64,000 nt of DNA. Origin: an uncultured Prevotellaceae bacterium (GTDB taxonomy: Bacteria; Bacteroidota; Bacteroidia; Bacteroidales; Bacteroidaceae). Of the stretch, positions 15,433-23,140 are shown piece by piece; positions within the stretch are counted from its first letter, which is position 1, and each line of letters starts with the position of its first letter. Made by a program: the position numbers and the translations under genes. The DNA lies in contig CALDLA010000100.1 of assembly GCA_937898415.1 (NCBI GenBank), positions 1 to 64,000 of the forward strand. The letters run 5' to 3'. The notes under the pieces were generated by a model. The model was not told the DNA's origin. It searched no databases and was given only the letters and a program-made list of their open reading frames with translations.

Positions 15433-17190
15433 TTACTTCATCACTACCTTTTGTCCGTTTAGGATATAGAGTCCCTTACGAACAGGTTTTTCGATTCTCA
15501 CACCATTGATGGTGTACCAATCACCGGCCTTCTCCTTGTCATCATCTGCCAAAGCATTATCAAGAACAGTAGGAGTTCCACTACATTTAACTAATGTTAT
15601 TTCGTCTAAGTATGCACGTTTCAAGCTAGTAGCCACGGTAATGGTTACGGAACCTGAGGCATTGGTGAGGTTGACGGTGCATAGTTTCCATTCTGAGTCA
15701 GGTTGAAACTCTGTGACATCGGCTGTTGCACCTTCCACTTTCACTTTCAGTATCCCCATATCGCTACCGTATTGTTTCAGATAGAACGTCAAGATACCAT
15801 TACCCGTTAGCGAGATGTTATCCGTAGTCATCATACCTATTGCACTGCCAGAACCAAGCTTCAGACATCCACCATTTGCATACGCATAATCACTACTGCC
15901 TTCAAAAACCTTAGTAAGCGCAGTCCACTTACTGTAATCGAGGTTTGAACTGTTTGTTCCAATAGCACTCGAACCGTCTTCACCTGAATACTTACTCAAG
16001 CCTTCGTAAAGTAGAGTGTCTCCTGCAAGAGAGGGTTGACCGCTATCGCTCTTGACCGTCAGCGTGTAGGAGGCTGCACCGCTGTTATAGGTATCGTTAC
16101 CGGCAAAGATGGCGGTGATAGTCGTGTTACCGGCAGCCACTAGCATCACCTCTCCTGTAGTTTCATTGACAGTAGCCACGTTGGGATCACTGCTGATGTA
16201 GGTGACAGCGAGTCCAACGGGATTAGTCGTCAGCGTCGGTTCTGTGAAGTCCTCGCCGATAGTGGCCGTCACAGAGGCCGGACTGAAGTTCATCGTCACG
16301 TACTGCAAATTGTCGGGCTCAACATAATGGTCGTAACTGAACGCCACGTCTTTCATGCTGCCCCAGATGTACTCTTCCAGTCCCGGATAGTCGATAAAGG
16401 GATTGCGGTTCTTCTGGATGCCATAGACGGCGTCATTACGGTTGATTTCTTTTACGCTGACGGGGTCTTTCTTTGCCCACTTCATCAGCATCGCCAATTG
16501 CCAGGAAGAGAGGCCTGGATATTCATTGCCGTCAAGTGTGGGACGCGATTCGCTACTGTTACGGTACCAGTCGGGCAATTTCTCCTCATAGCAGGTCACC
16601 ATATAGAAATAAGTGCGGGCGAAGTCACCCTTGTATTCGTCGTTGGGTTCAAAGACGGTACCCGAATAACCCGGATAGGTACATTGACCAAGTTTACTGA
16701 AACCATTGGCCGACTTGTAGCTCTCACCCTTCGTCTCACCGAAAGGATAGTTGCTGCGTTTATTATTCACATAGCCGTCGGTAGGATAGAGATGATGCAG
16801 GTCTGTATACATAGGCATCACCTCACCGCCAAACCAACTCTTTGGAAAAGAGTGCTCGCGATTGTATACGTCACCCTCACCACTATAGTTACCAGCCTGA
16901 TCTGTACCAGGCCTAAAGTTGGTGATGTTGGAGTACATATCCCATATCTTGCCATCGCTGCGCACATCAGTAGTGTAATAGTCCTTCCACAAGTCATTGT
17001 AGGTCCGTTCCGTACGGTTATAGATAATACCACACAGCGCCGTCTTCAGTGCAGCACCTTTCTTGCCATTAGCATTTTTATAGTAGCCGGGCATAGACTC
17101 AGCAATTGCCACCACCGCCGATAAAAGAAGTACGACAAGCGTCATGCTGCGGTATCCACCGTTCTTTAGAAAAACTTTTAGCATACTCAT
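15433..17190 (-). CDS. Secreted endonuclease I family nuclease with Ig-like domain
   Basis: 585 residues from the ATG at 17190 (another ATG at 17184). Order: signal peptide (TLVVLLLSAVVAIAES, about residues 16-32); endonuclease I (EndA/NucM, PF04231) domain to about residue 280, with the histidine-metal motif NREHSFPKSWFGGE and DLHHLYPTDGYVNNKRSNYP; a bacterial Ig-like Big_2 domain near 305-380 (SVTATIGEDFTEPTLTTNP ... GNTTITAIFAGN); a lectin-like beta region; and the tail WYTINGVRIEKPVRKGLYIL seen in many secreted Prevotella proteins. Probably digests extracellular DNA or RNA for nutrients. Own promoter; placed between fusA and rpsJ, where most bacteria have tuf or nothing. Confidence 0.88.
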   Translation of the reverse strand: MSMLKVFLKNGGYRSMTLVVLLLSAVVAIAESMPGYYKNANGKKGAALKTALCGIIYNRTERTYNDLWKDYYTTDVRSDGKIWDMYSNITNFRPGTDQAGNYSGEGDVYNREHSFPKSWFGGEVMPMYTDLHHLYPTDGYVNNKRSNYPFGETKGESYKSANGFSKLGQCTYPGYSGTVFEPNDEYKGDFARTYFYMVTCYEEKLPDWYRNSSESRPTLDGNEYPGLSSWQLAMLMKWAKKDPVSVKEINRNDAVYGIQKNRNPFIDYPGLEEYIWGSMKDVAFSYDHYVEPDNLQYVTMNFSPASVTATIGEDFTEPTLTTNPVGLAVTYISSDPNVATVNETTGEVMLVAAGNTTITAIFAGNDTYNSGAASYTLTVKSDSGQPSLAGDTLLYEGLSKYSGEDGSSAIGTNSSNLDYSKWTALTKVFEGSSDYAYANGGCLKLGSGSAIGMMTTDNISLTGNGILTFYLKQYGSDMGILKVKVEGATADVTEFQPDSEWKLCTVNLTNASGSVTITVATSLKRAYLDEITLVKCSGTPTVLDNALADDDKEKAGDWYTINGVRIEKPVRKGLYILNGQKVVMK

Positions 17191-17223
17191 TGAATATTCG
17201 TTATCGTGACACACATTCGGCTG

Positions 17224-17253
17224 CAAAGATACAAAAAATCCCCGAACCGACAA
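17224..17253 (-). promoter_or_regulatory. Promoter of the secreted endonuclease gene
   Basis: Minus strand: TTG (17253-17251), 19-base spacer, TATCTTTG (17231-17224) followed by CAGCC. The -33 triplet lies in the loop of the fusA terminator hairpin, so terminator and promoter share the same DNA. The ATG is 33 bases downstream of the -7 element. Confidence 0.75.
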
Positions 17254-17265
17254 GCGATTCGGGGA
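17233..17265 (-). terminator. Rho-independent terminator of rpsL-rpsG-fusA
   Basis: Minus strand: TCCCCGAA, loop, TTCGGGGA (arms 17258-17265 and 17239-17246) followed by six T. It lies 31 bases after the fusA stop. The 8-bp GC-rich stem and T run make it convincing. Confidence 0.85.
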
Positions 17266-17295
17266 CAACTTCACTATTTGGTGTAAAATTCTGTC

Positions 17296-19425
17296 TTACA
17301 CGAGGTCAGCACGGCCCTTTACCTCCTCCAGCACAGTCTTGGCAATAGCGCTGCTGAGCGGTGCGTGGTGGCTGTACTCCATTGAACTGGTAGCACGGCC
17401 AGAGGTGATGGTACGCAGGGCGGTGACATAGCCGAACATCTCTGACAGGGGCACCTTGGCCTTGACGACACGGGCACCACTGCGAGCCTCGTCCATACCC
17501 TCGACCTGACCGCGACGCTTATTCAAGTCGCCGATGACGTCACCCATATTCTCCTCGGGCGTAACGACCTCGAGCTTCATGATGGGCTCCATCAGTACGG
17601 GCTTAGCCTGGGCGCAGACAGCCTTGTAAGCCATCTGGGCGGCAATCTCGAACGACAGCTGGTCAGAGTCAACGGGGTGGAACGAACCGTCGACCACGAC
17701 AACCTTCAGCGAATCCATAGGATAGCCACCGAGGATACCGTTCTTCAGAGCGCCCTCGAAGCCCTTCTGGATGGCGGGGATGAACTCCTTGGGGATATTA
17801 CCGCCCTTCACCTCGTTGACGAACTGCAGAGGTCCATTCTCCTTGATATCGTAGTCCTCGTCCACGGGACCGACGTTGACGATGATGTCGGCAAACTTAC
17901 CGCGACCACCTGACTGTTTCTTATAGACCTCACGATAGCCCATGACGGTCTTGGTGATGGCTTCCTTATAGTTCACCTGAGGCTTACCCTGGTTACACTC
18001 TACCTTGAACTCGCGCTTCAGACGGTCGATGATGATGTCGAGGTGCAGCTCACCCATACCTGAGATGATGGTCTGACCACTCTGCTCGTCAGTACGGACG
18101 GTGAACGTGGGATCCTCCTCAGCCAGCTTAGCCAGACCGTTGTCCAGCTTGGCAACATCAGCCTGAGACTTCGGCTCGACGGCGATAGAGATCACCGTGT
18201 CGGGGAAGGTCATCGACTCCAGGACGATGGGCTTGTCCTCGTCACAGAGGGTATCACCAGTGCGGATGTCCTTGAAACCTACACCTGCACCGATATCACC
18301 GGCGTCGATGGAGTCCATGGGGATTTCCTTGTTAGAGTTCATCTGGAACAGACGGCTGATACGCTCCTTCTTGCCCGAACGGGGATTGAAGACGTAAGAG
18401 CCGGCCTTCACAGAACCTGAATAAACGCGGAAGAATACCAGACGGCCCATGTACGGGTCAGTGGCAATCTTGAAGGCGAGAGCAGATGTGGGAGCATCCT
18501 CGCTGGGCTCACGATCCTCTTCCTCGTCAGTGCTGGGGTTGGTACCCTTAATCACCTCTACGTCGACAGGAGCCGGCAGGAAGGCGCATACATAGTCGAG
18601 CAGGGGCTGTACACCCTTGTTCTTATAGGAAGAACCCAACAGCATCGGCGTGCAAGCCATTGAGATGGTACCCTTGCGGATGGCGGCTATAATCTCTTCC
18701 TCCGTGATAGAGGCGGGATCGTCGAAGTACTTTTCCATCAGAGCCTCGTCATACTCAGCGGCAGCTTCGAGCAGCTTGTTACGCCAGTCGTCGCACTCTG
18801 CCTGCAGGTCGGCGGGGATGTCCTCAATGTCATACTCTGCACCCATGGTCTCGTCGTGCCACAGGATGGCCTTCATCTTGATCAGGTCAACCAGACCCTT
18901 GAAGTTCTCCTCAGCACCGATGGGCACCTGAATCACAACGGGGTTGGCACCCAGGATGTCCTTCATCTGCTGAACAGTCTCAAAGAAGTCAGCACCCGAG
19001 CGGTCCATCTTGTTGACATAACCGATACGGGGCACATTGTACTTGTCGGCCTGGCGCCACACAGTCTCAGACTGAGGCTGCACACCGTCGGCTGCCGAGT
19101 AAGTGGCAACAGCTCCGTCGAGCACACGCAGTGAGCGCTCCACCTCAGCGGTGAAGTCCACGTGTCCCGGAGTATCAATCAGATTAATCTTGAATGTTTT
19201 GTTGTTCCATTTCCAGTTACAGGTGGTAGCAGCCGAAGTGATGGTGATACCACGCTCCTGCTCCTGAGCCATCCAGTCCATGGTGGCGGCACCATCGTGT
19301 ACCTCACCAATCTTATGGGTCTTACCCGTGTAGAACAGGATACGCTCCGAAGTAGTCGTCTTACCGGCATCGATGTGAGCCATGATGCCGATGTTACGCG
19401 TCAAATGCAAATCTTGTTTTGCCAT
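17296..19425 (-). CDS. fusA: Elongation factor G
   Basis: GTPase that drives translocation. 709 residues. GTP-binding motifs: AHIDAGKTT (P-loop, about residues 16-24), DTPGHVDF, NKMD; domains II-V follow with the conserved QSGGRGKFADI in domain IV. Follows rpsG by 32 bases in the str operon and ends in a clear terminator. A single EF-G with the canonical P-loop suggests the translational form. Confidence 0.98.
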   Translation of the reverse strand: MAKQDLHLTRNIGIMAHIDAGKTTTSERILFYTGKTHKIGEVHDGAATMDWMAQEQERGITITSAATTCNWKWNNKTFKINLIDTPGHVDFTAEVERSLRVLDGAVATYSAADGVQPQSETVWRQADKYNVPRIGYVNKMDRSGADFFETVQQMKDILGANPVVIQVPIGAEENFKGLVDLIKMKAILWHDETMGAEYDIEDIPADLQAECDDWRNKLLEAAAEYDEALMEKYFDDPASITEEEIIAAIRKGTISMACTPMLLGSSYKNKGVQPLLDYVCAFLPAPVDVEVIKGTNPSTDEEEDREPSEDAPTSALAFKIATDPYMGRLVFFRVYSGSVKAGSYVFNPRSGKKERISRLFQMNSNKEIPMDSIDAGDIGAGVGFKDIRTGDTLCDEDKPIVLESMTFPDTVISIAVEPKSQADVAKLDNGLAKLAEEDPTFTVRTDEQSGQTIISGMGELHLDIIIDRLKREFKVECNQGKPQVNYKEAITKTVMGYREVYKKQSGGRGKFADIIVNVGPVDEDYDIKENGPLQFVNEVKGGNIPKEFIPAIQKGFEGALKNGILGGYPMDSLKVVVVDGSFHPVDSDQLSFEIAAQMAYKAVCAQAKPVLMEPIMKLEVVTPEENMGDVIGDLNKRRGQVEGMDEARSGARVVKAKVPLSEMFGYVTALRTITSGRATSSMEYSHHAPLSSAIAKTVLEEVKGRADLV

Positions 19426-19457
19426 TGTCTTTTTACCTTATTACCTTAATTGATGAT

Positions 19458-19934
19458 TTAGAAACGGAAGTGGGCAAAAGCACGGTTAGCCTCAGCCATA
19501 CGGTGCATATCTTCCTTACGCTTGAAGGCACCACCCTGATTGTTGAAGGCATCCATAATCTCAGCAGCCAGCTTGTCGGCCATCGACTTGCCACTGCGCT
19601 TACGGGCAAACTGAATCATGTTCTTCATCGAGACACTCTCCTTACGGTCAGGACGAATCTCGGTGGGAACCTGGAACGTTGCACCACCGATACGGCGGCT
19701 CTTCACCTCGACCTGCGGGGTGATGTTGTCCAGAGCCTGCTTCCAAATCTCAAGAGCAGACTTCTCGTTGTCCTTCATCTTCTCTTTCACAGTGTTCAGG
19801 GCATTGTAGAAAATCTCGTAAGACGTAGACTTCTTGCCATCGAACATCAAGTGGTTCACGAACTTTGACACCTTCTTGTCATTGAACACGGGATCCGGCA
19901 GGATCACACGCTTCTTTGGTTTTGCTTTTCTCAT
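19458..19934 (-). CDS. rpsG: Small ribosomal subunit protein S7
   Basis: Primary 16S binder that nucleates the 30S head; str operon repressor in E. coli. 158 residues: MRKAKPKKRVILPDPVFND, VEVKSRRIGGATFQVPTEIR, SMADKLAAEIMDAFNNQG and AEANRAFAHFRF. The 161-base gap from rpsL is longer than usual. Confidence 0.97.
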   Translation of the reverse strand: MRKAKPKKRVILPDPVFNDKKVSKFVNHLMFDGKKSTSYEIFYNALNTVKEKMKDNEKSALEIWKQALDNITPQVEVKSRRIGGATFQVPTEIRPDRKESVSMKNMIQFARKRSGKSMADKLAAEIMDAFNNQGGAFKRKEDMHRMAEANRAFAHFRF

Positions 19935-20073
19935 TTTTCTGTTTGAATGATTTTTGTCTGCTTGGGGGCTGTTCTTGCACGTTCTTCAACACTCGCTCTT
20001 GAGCATTTACTCAACCTTTATAACAATATCTCCAGCAAAACGGATTTGATTCTTTTTTGTTGTTTGCAGGCCG

Positions 20074-20093
20074 ACTGACCTTCTCCGGTCAGT
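20074..20093 (-). promoter_or_regulatory. Hairpin immediately after rpsL
   Basis: ACTGACC, 6-base loop, GGTCAGT, a 7-bp perfect stem starting 3 bases after the rpsL stop (minus strand). There is no T run on the minus strand, so it looks more like a processing or regulatory hairpin in the rpsL-rpsG spacer than a full terminator. Confidence 0.4.
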
Positions 20094-20095
20094 TT

Positions 20096-20476
20096 TTACT
20101 TCTTGGCCTTGGGACGCTTAGCACCGTACTTCGAACGGCGCTGGGTGCGGTTGGCAACACCAGCGGTATCCAACGTACCGCGAACGATGTGGTAGCGTAC
20201 ACCGGGGAGGTCCTTCACACGACCACCGCGAACCAGCACGATAGAGTGCTCCTGCAGGTTGTGACCCTCACCGGGAATGTACGAGTTAACTTCCTTCTGA
20301 TTTGTCAGACGAACACGGGCTACTTTACGCATAGCCGAATTAGGCTTCTTAGGGGTCGTCGTGTAGACACGAACGCAGACGCCACGACGCTGAGGACAGT
20401 TATCCAGCGCAGGCGACTTCGACTTGTCGACGATTACCTTTCTGCCTTTTCTTACCAATTGAGAAATTGTAGGCAT
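20096..20476 (-). CDS. rpsL: Small ribosomal subunit protein S12
   Basis: 30S decoding-centre protein. 126 residues: MPTISQLVRKGRKVIVDKSK, TTTPKKPNSAMRKVARVRLT, GEGHNLQEHSIVLVRGGRVK and DLPGVRYHIVRG. Both lysines linked to streptomycin resistance (PKKPNSA and GRVKDLPG) are wild type, predicting susceptibility at this target. First gene of the str operon, with a promoter about 95 bases upstream. Confidence 0.98.
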   Translation of the reverse strand: MPTISQLVRKGRKVIVDKSKSPALDNCPQRRGVCVRVYTTTPKKPNSAMRKVARVRLTNQKEVNSYIPGEGHNLQEHSIVLVRGGRVKDLPGVRYHIVRGTLDTAGVANRTQRRSKYGAKRPKAKK

Positions 20477-20573
20477 AATACTTTTACTTTTTTAATTATT
20501 TGTTTATATATTATTTTGTTTATATTCAGCTATTTACGTAATGCGCCCACCATAAAAAGCGCAATTCGGGCTG

Positions 20574-20581
20574 CAAAGGTA
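20574..20581 (-). promoter_or_regulatory. Promoter of rpsL-rpsG-fusA (-7 element)
   Basis: Minus strand TACCTTTG followed by CAGCCCG, the same 15-base context as the rpsJ promoter. No clear TTG at the expected -33 position. About 90 bases of AT-rich leader precede rpsL. Confidence 0.65.
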
Positions 20582-20757
20582 CAACTATTTTCTGACTTCA
20601 CCTAATATATTATTAAAAAAATAGCCCCCAATGAGCAATAATTAATAATATATAACCATTTTTAAGAAATAATCACCCACAAGGTAACAACTCAGGCTTG
20701 CATGACTGAGTAGAATCGTTATCCCATTGGACGCAGGGTGTCTAAAGCTATTTCATA

Positions 20758-20868
20758 GTAAATTCACTGTATTAACTAGTTAAATTCACTGAAATTACAA
20801 TGTAAATTCACTGAAATTACAATGTAAATTCACTGAATTTGGTTTGTAAATTCACTGAATTTGATATG
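20758..20868. repeat. Array of five 22-bp units with a palindromic core
   Basis: The word TAAATTCACTG recurs at 20759, 20781, 20803, 20825 and 20847, exactly 22 bases apart. Copies four and five carry AAATTCA-C-TGAATTT, a 15-base palindrome with an unpaired centre; copies two and three have one extra A (TGAAATTA). The remaining 6-8 bases of each unit vary. The array lies in the 500-base intergenic region between rpsL and the LruC gene, which otherwise holds only the rpsL promoter (20574) and a terminator (20906). Confidence 0.9.
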
Positions 20869-20905
20869 TAGTTTTTACGGCCGCCCCGTAATTGTAGAAA
20901 CAAGA

Positions 20906-20940
20906 ATCCTCCGCATCGGCCTGACACCGATGCGGAGGAT
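20906..20940 (-). terminator. Terminator of the LruC lipoprotein gene
   Basis: Perfect 14-bp inverted repeat ATCCTCCGCATCGG / CCGATGCGGAGGAT with a 7-base loop. It starts 38 bases after the minus-strand stop; the following bases (TCTTGTTTCT) are T-rich. Confidence 0.8.
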
Positions 20941-20977
20941 ATTTCGTGTTGGTTGAGGATTCAACCTATTTCAAAAA

Positions 20978-22870
20978 TTAGTCGTTGACTCTCATGATGT
21001 AGATTCTTCCTTCGGTTGGGTTAGTGTACCAGTTGGTTTCGCGAACCATCTTGCCCTGAACGACCCAGTCATTAAAGTTGGTGTATGCTTGATTGACGCG
21101 CACGCGTTCTAGAGGATAGTCAAAGTCAACGCATAGCATGATACCGTGAGGATCCTGACCTGTCTCAGACAATTTTACCGTATGATTAATAGAAGCATCA
21201 TAAATCCAAGGCTGGTTTCCTTTCTCCATGAATGTGAAAGTCTTGTCGACCTTTACAATAGACTTGATAGGCTCCATATACTTACCGTTCTCTGTATTGA
21301 TAAACGTCTTTTGGGAAACACCAAACATAGCGTGAACCTCAACATTTTCAGAAATGCCCGGCACGTTCTTCACAAAGATTGAATCATGGGCACCACAGGC
21401 AGCGATATAATACACAACAGTATCAGCCTTCGTACGGTAAGCCTTGATGACGAGGTCATTCAAATCGTAGTCGCCCTTAGGAGTATCCTCAAAGCAGAAA
21501 GTAAAGACTTGCGGATAGAAGGGGGGAGGAGGAACGATTCCAGAAAGGCCCTGAACCTCAAGAATGATATCGTTAAAGTCTTTATCGGTACCCGACTCCC
21601 AGCTAAGGAACAAACGTCCGCCCAATCCGAGCCAGACAGCACGAGGATCATTAGAATCAAGCTCAGAACTTCTGAAGTTCAGGGACTTCTCCTTATTAAT
21701 AAAATCGTTCAGACGACCGTCCAGATAGACTTCACCCTTCTTAACGCCCTCTTCTTCATCGGTCTTGGCACGAATCATAAAACCAATCCTTGTGCCAGCA
21801 GGGAATTCGAAGCTACCCTCAACGCCTTCATAAGACTCTTTGTTCTCGCCATAGTAGAGAAGTGCAAAGGAACCCTTCTGATCAAACGTCTGATCTTCAG
21901 CAATACCGTAGCACACGTTGAAAGGGATAGCCTTGAACTTAGGCAATGCTCTCAAGAAAGCTGTCTTATTAGGAGCAGCTTCATAATCGGCGTCAGAATA
22001 GTAATAATAATAAAGGTCAGAGTGGAAAATCTCAGAGCCATAATCAGGAGCACCATCGCGCTTATAGACAGGAGTGACGATGACCGGAACTTTCGGGCTG
22101 GTGGTATAGCCATACGAAAGCTCGTTAACATACCCCGTTGCATACACCTTATCCAAATTATTGATTTTCTTACCAGATGCATCTTTCTTACCATTGGGGA
22201 AAGTACCCAAGACAAAAGTCTGCAGGTAATCCTGGAAATCGCCATAGTTTTCGCACGGCATTTTCATCAAACGATAGAGAGTGGTGTCTGCCAATTCGTA
22301 AAGCTTACCATCGCCAGCCTGATTTGGATAGCCAGAACGGTATGTATCAAAGCCGGCACCAAGCACATAGTTCAATTTAGGCAAAGTAGCCTCAGGATGC
22401 ACACCACGCGTAGCACGCGAAGTAACAGGCTTTTCAAACTTAACGCTACTACCTTCTAACTTTTGTACCACATAGGTCTCATCAGTCTGGAAACCTACAT
22501 AGATTCCACGATTAACCTTCGGAGCATCGTAGCACATCGTAAAACTTGTGCTACCATTGGTGTCCATCTCATTGAGCACTCTCACCTCATTGGGTGTTTG
22601 ATACTCAGTTGCATTCTTGATGACTTCAACGTCAACAAGCAACTGCACCTTCTTCACAGAAGGGTCTACCTGAATGCTAACCTGTCCCGTAGTTGTTGTA
22701 GACCAGTCCATGTCGGCAGCATAGTCCACTCCGAACAGGCTTTTGAAGTTCGACTTAACGTCGGCTTCCGTCGACTGTGTCGGCTGCTGCGGTCCCTCGT
22801 AAATATCAAAATCCTTCGAGCAAGAAACGAGCGTCAACAGAACTGCAGCGAAAAATAGTTTTTTGTACAT
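20978..22870 (-). CDS. LruC-domain surface lipoprotein
   Basis: 630 residues. Lipoprotein signal MYKKLFFAAVLLTLVSC with the lipobox Cys at residue 17 followed by SKD, so membrane-anchored, probably surface exposed. The C-terminal half contains SGTDKDFNDIILEVQG (DUF4114-like, about residue 430) and then FEDTPKGDYDLNDLVIKAY (about 465), the calcium-site-like D-x-D-x-N-D-L pattern of LruC-domain (TIGR04456/DUF4842) proteins; these proteins are widespread in Bacteroidota and their role is unknown. The middle has many aromatic residues and repeated Gly-Tyr strands. It is divergent from a membrane AraC-type regulator, with repeated GTGTGAC sites between them, so it may be a target of that regulator. 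Confidence 0.85.
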   Translation of the reverse strand: MYKKLFFAAVLLTLVSCSKDFDIYEGPQQPTQSTEADVKSNFKSLFGVDYAADMDWSTTTTGQVSIQVDPSVKKVQLLVDVEVIKNATEYQTPNEVRVLNEMDTNGSTSFTMCYDAPKVNRGIYVGFQTDETYVVQKLEGSSVKFEKPVTSRATRGVHPEATLPKLNYVLGAGFDTYRSGYPNQAGDGKLYELADTTLYRLMKMPCENYGDFQDYLQTFVLGTFPNGKKDASGKKINNLDKVYATGYVNELSYGYTTSPKVPVIVTPVYKRDGAPDYGSEIFHSDLYYYYYSDADYEAAPNKTAFLRALPKFKAIPFNVCYGIAEDQTFDQKGSFALLYYGENKESYEGVEGSFEFPAGTRIGFMIRAKTDEEEGVKKGEVYLDGRLNDFINKEKSLNFRSSELDSNDPRAVWLGLGGRLFLSWESGTDKDFNDIILEVQGLSGIVPPPPFYPQVFTFCFEDTPKGDYDLNDLVIKAYRTKADTVVYYIAACGAHDSIFVKNVPGISENVEVHAMFGVSQKTFINTENGKYMEPIKSIVKVDKTFTFMEKGNQPWIYDASINHTVKLSETGQDPHGIMLCVDFDYPLERVRVNQAYTNFNDWVVQGKMVRETNWYTNPTEGRIYIMRVND

Positions 22871-22966
22871 GATTTAAAATGATTTGGTTTATTATTTTAA
22901 TGGTTTAAGCCATTACAAATTTCTAATGGTAGGTTTATGGTTTGATTAATCGTTCTTTTCCAGCTG

Positions 22967-22974
22967 CAAAATTA
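22967..22974 (-). promoter_or_regulatory. Candidate promoter of the LruC lipoprotein gene
   Basis: Minus strand TAATTTTG followed by CAGCTGG, matching TAnnTTTG, 97 bases upstream of the ATG. No TTG at the ideal distance; the region upstream holds GTGTGAC repeats instead, which suggests activator dependence. Confidence 0.6.
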
Positions 22975-22994
22975 TATAAATAGATGGTCAATAA

Positions 22995-23043
22995 GTGTGA
23001 CGAGAACAACAAATGTGTGACAAAAACCGCAATTTGGTGTGAC
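22995..23043. repeat. Three phased GTGTGAC direct repeats in a divergent control region
   Basis: GTGTGAC at 22995-23001, 23015-23021 and 23037-23043, spaced 20 and 22 bases (about two helical turns each), then an inverse GTCACC at 23057-23062. They lie between the divergent -7 elements at 22967 and 23092. Likely operator sites for a dimeric or AraC-type regulator. Confidence 0.6.
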
Positions 23044-23091
23044 AATTCGCAAAAAAGTCACCAAAAAGAGCTATTTTTCAGTAAAAATATA

Positions 23092-23099
23092 TAATTTTG
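23092..23099 (+). promoter_or_regulatory. Candidate promoter of the membrane AraC-type regulator
   Basis: TAATTTTG followed by CAGCAG, 41 bases upstream of the ATG at 23141. The -33 region is T-rich without a clean TTG. Confidence 0.6.
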
Positions 23100-23140
23100 C
23101 AGCAGAAAGGACAAAAACAAAACGCCACAACTATAGACGT

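Noticed and set aside
16327..17124. 265-residue plus-strand frame opposite the nuclease gene
   Set aside because: The nuclease frame has signal peptide and active-site motif; the antisense frame has no support.
20758..20868. CRISPR-like repeat array
   Set aside because: Units are 22 bp in total with only 6-8 variable bases between cores, so there are no spacers of 25-40 bp. No cas genes lie in the window. The same holds for the arrays at 41391 and 41511.
21386..22459. 357-residue plus-strand frame opposite the LruC gene
   Set aside because: The minus-strand frame has a lipoprotein signal, LruC motifs and a terminator; the plus frame has none.
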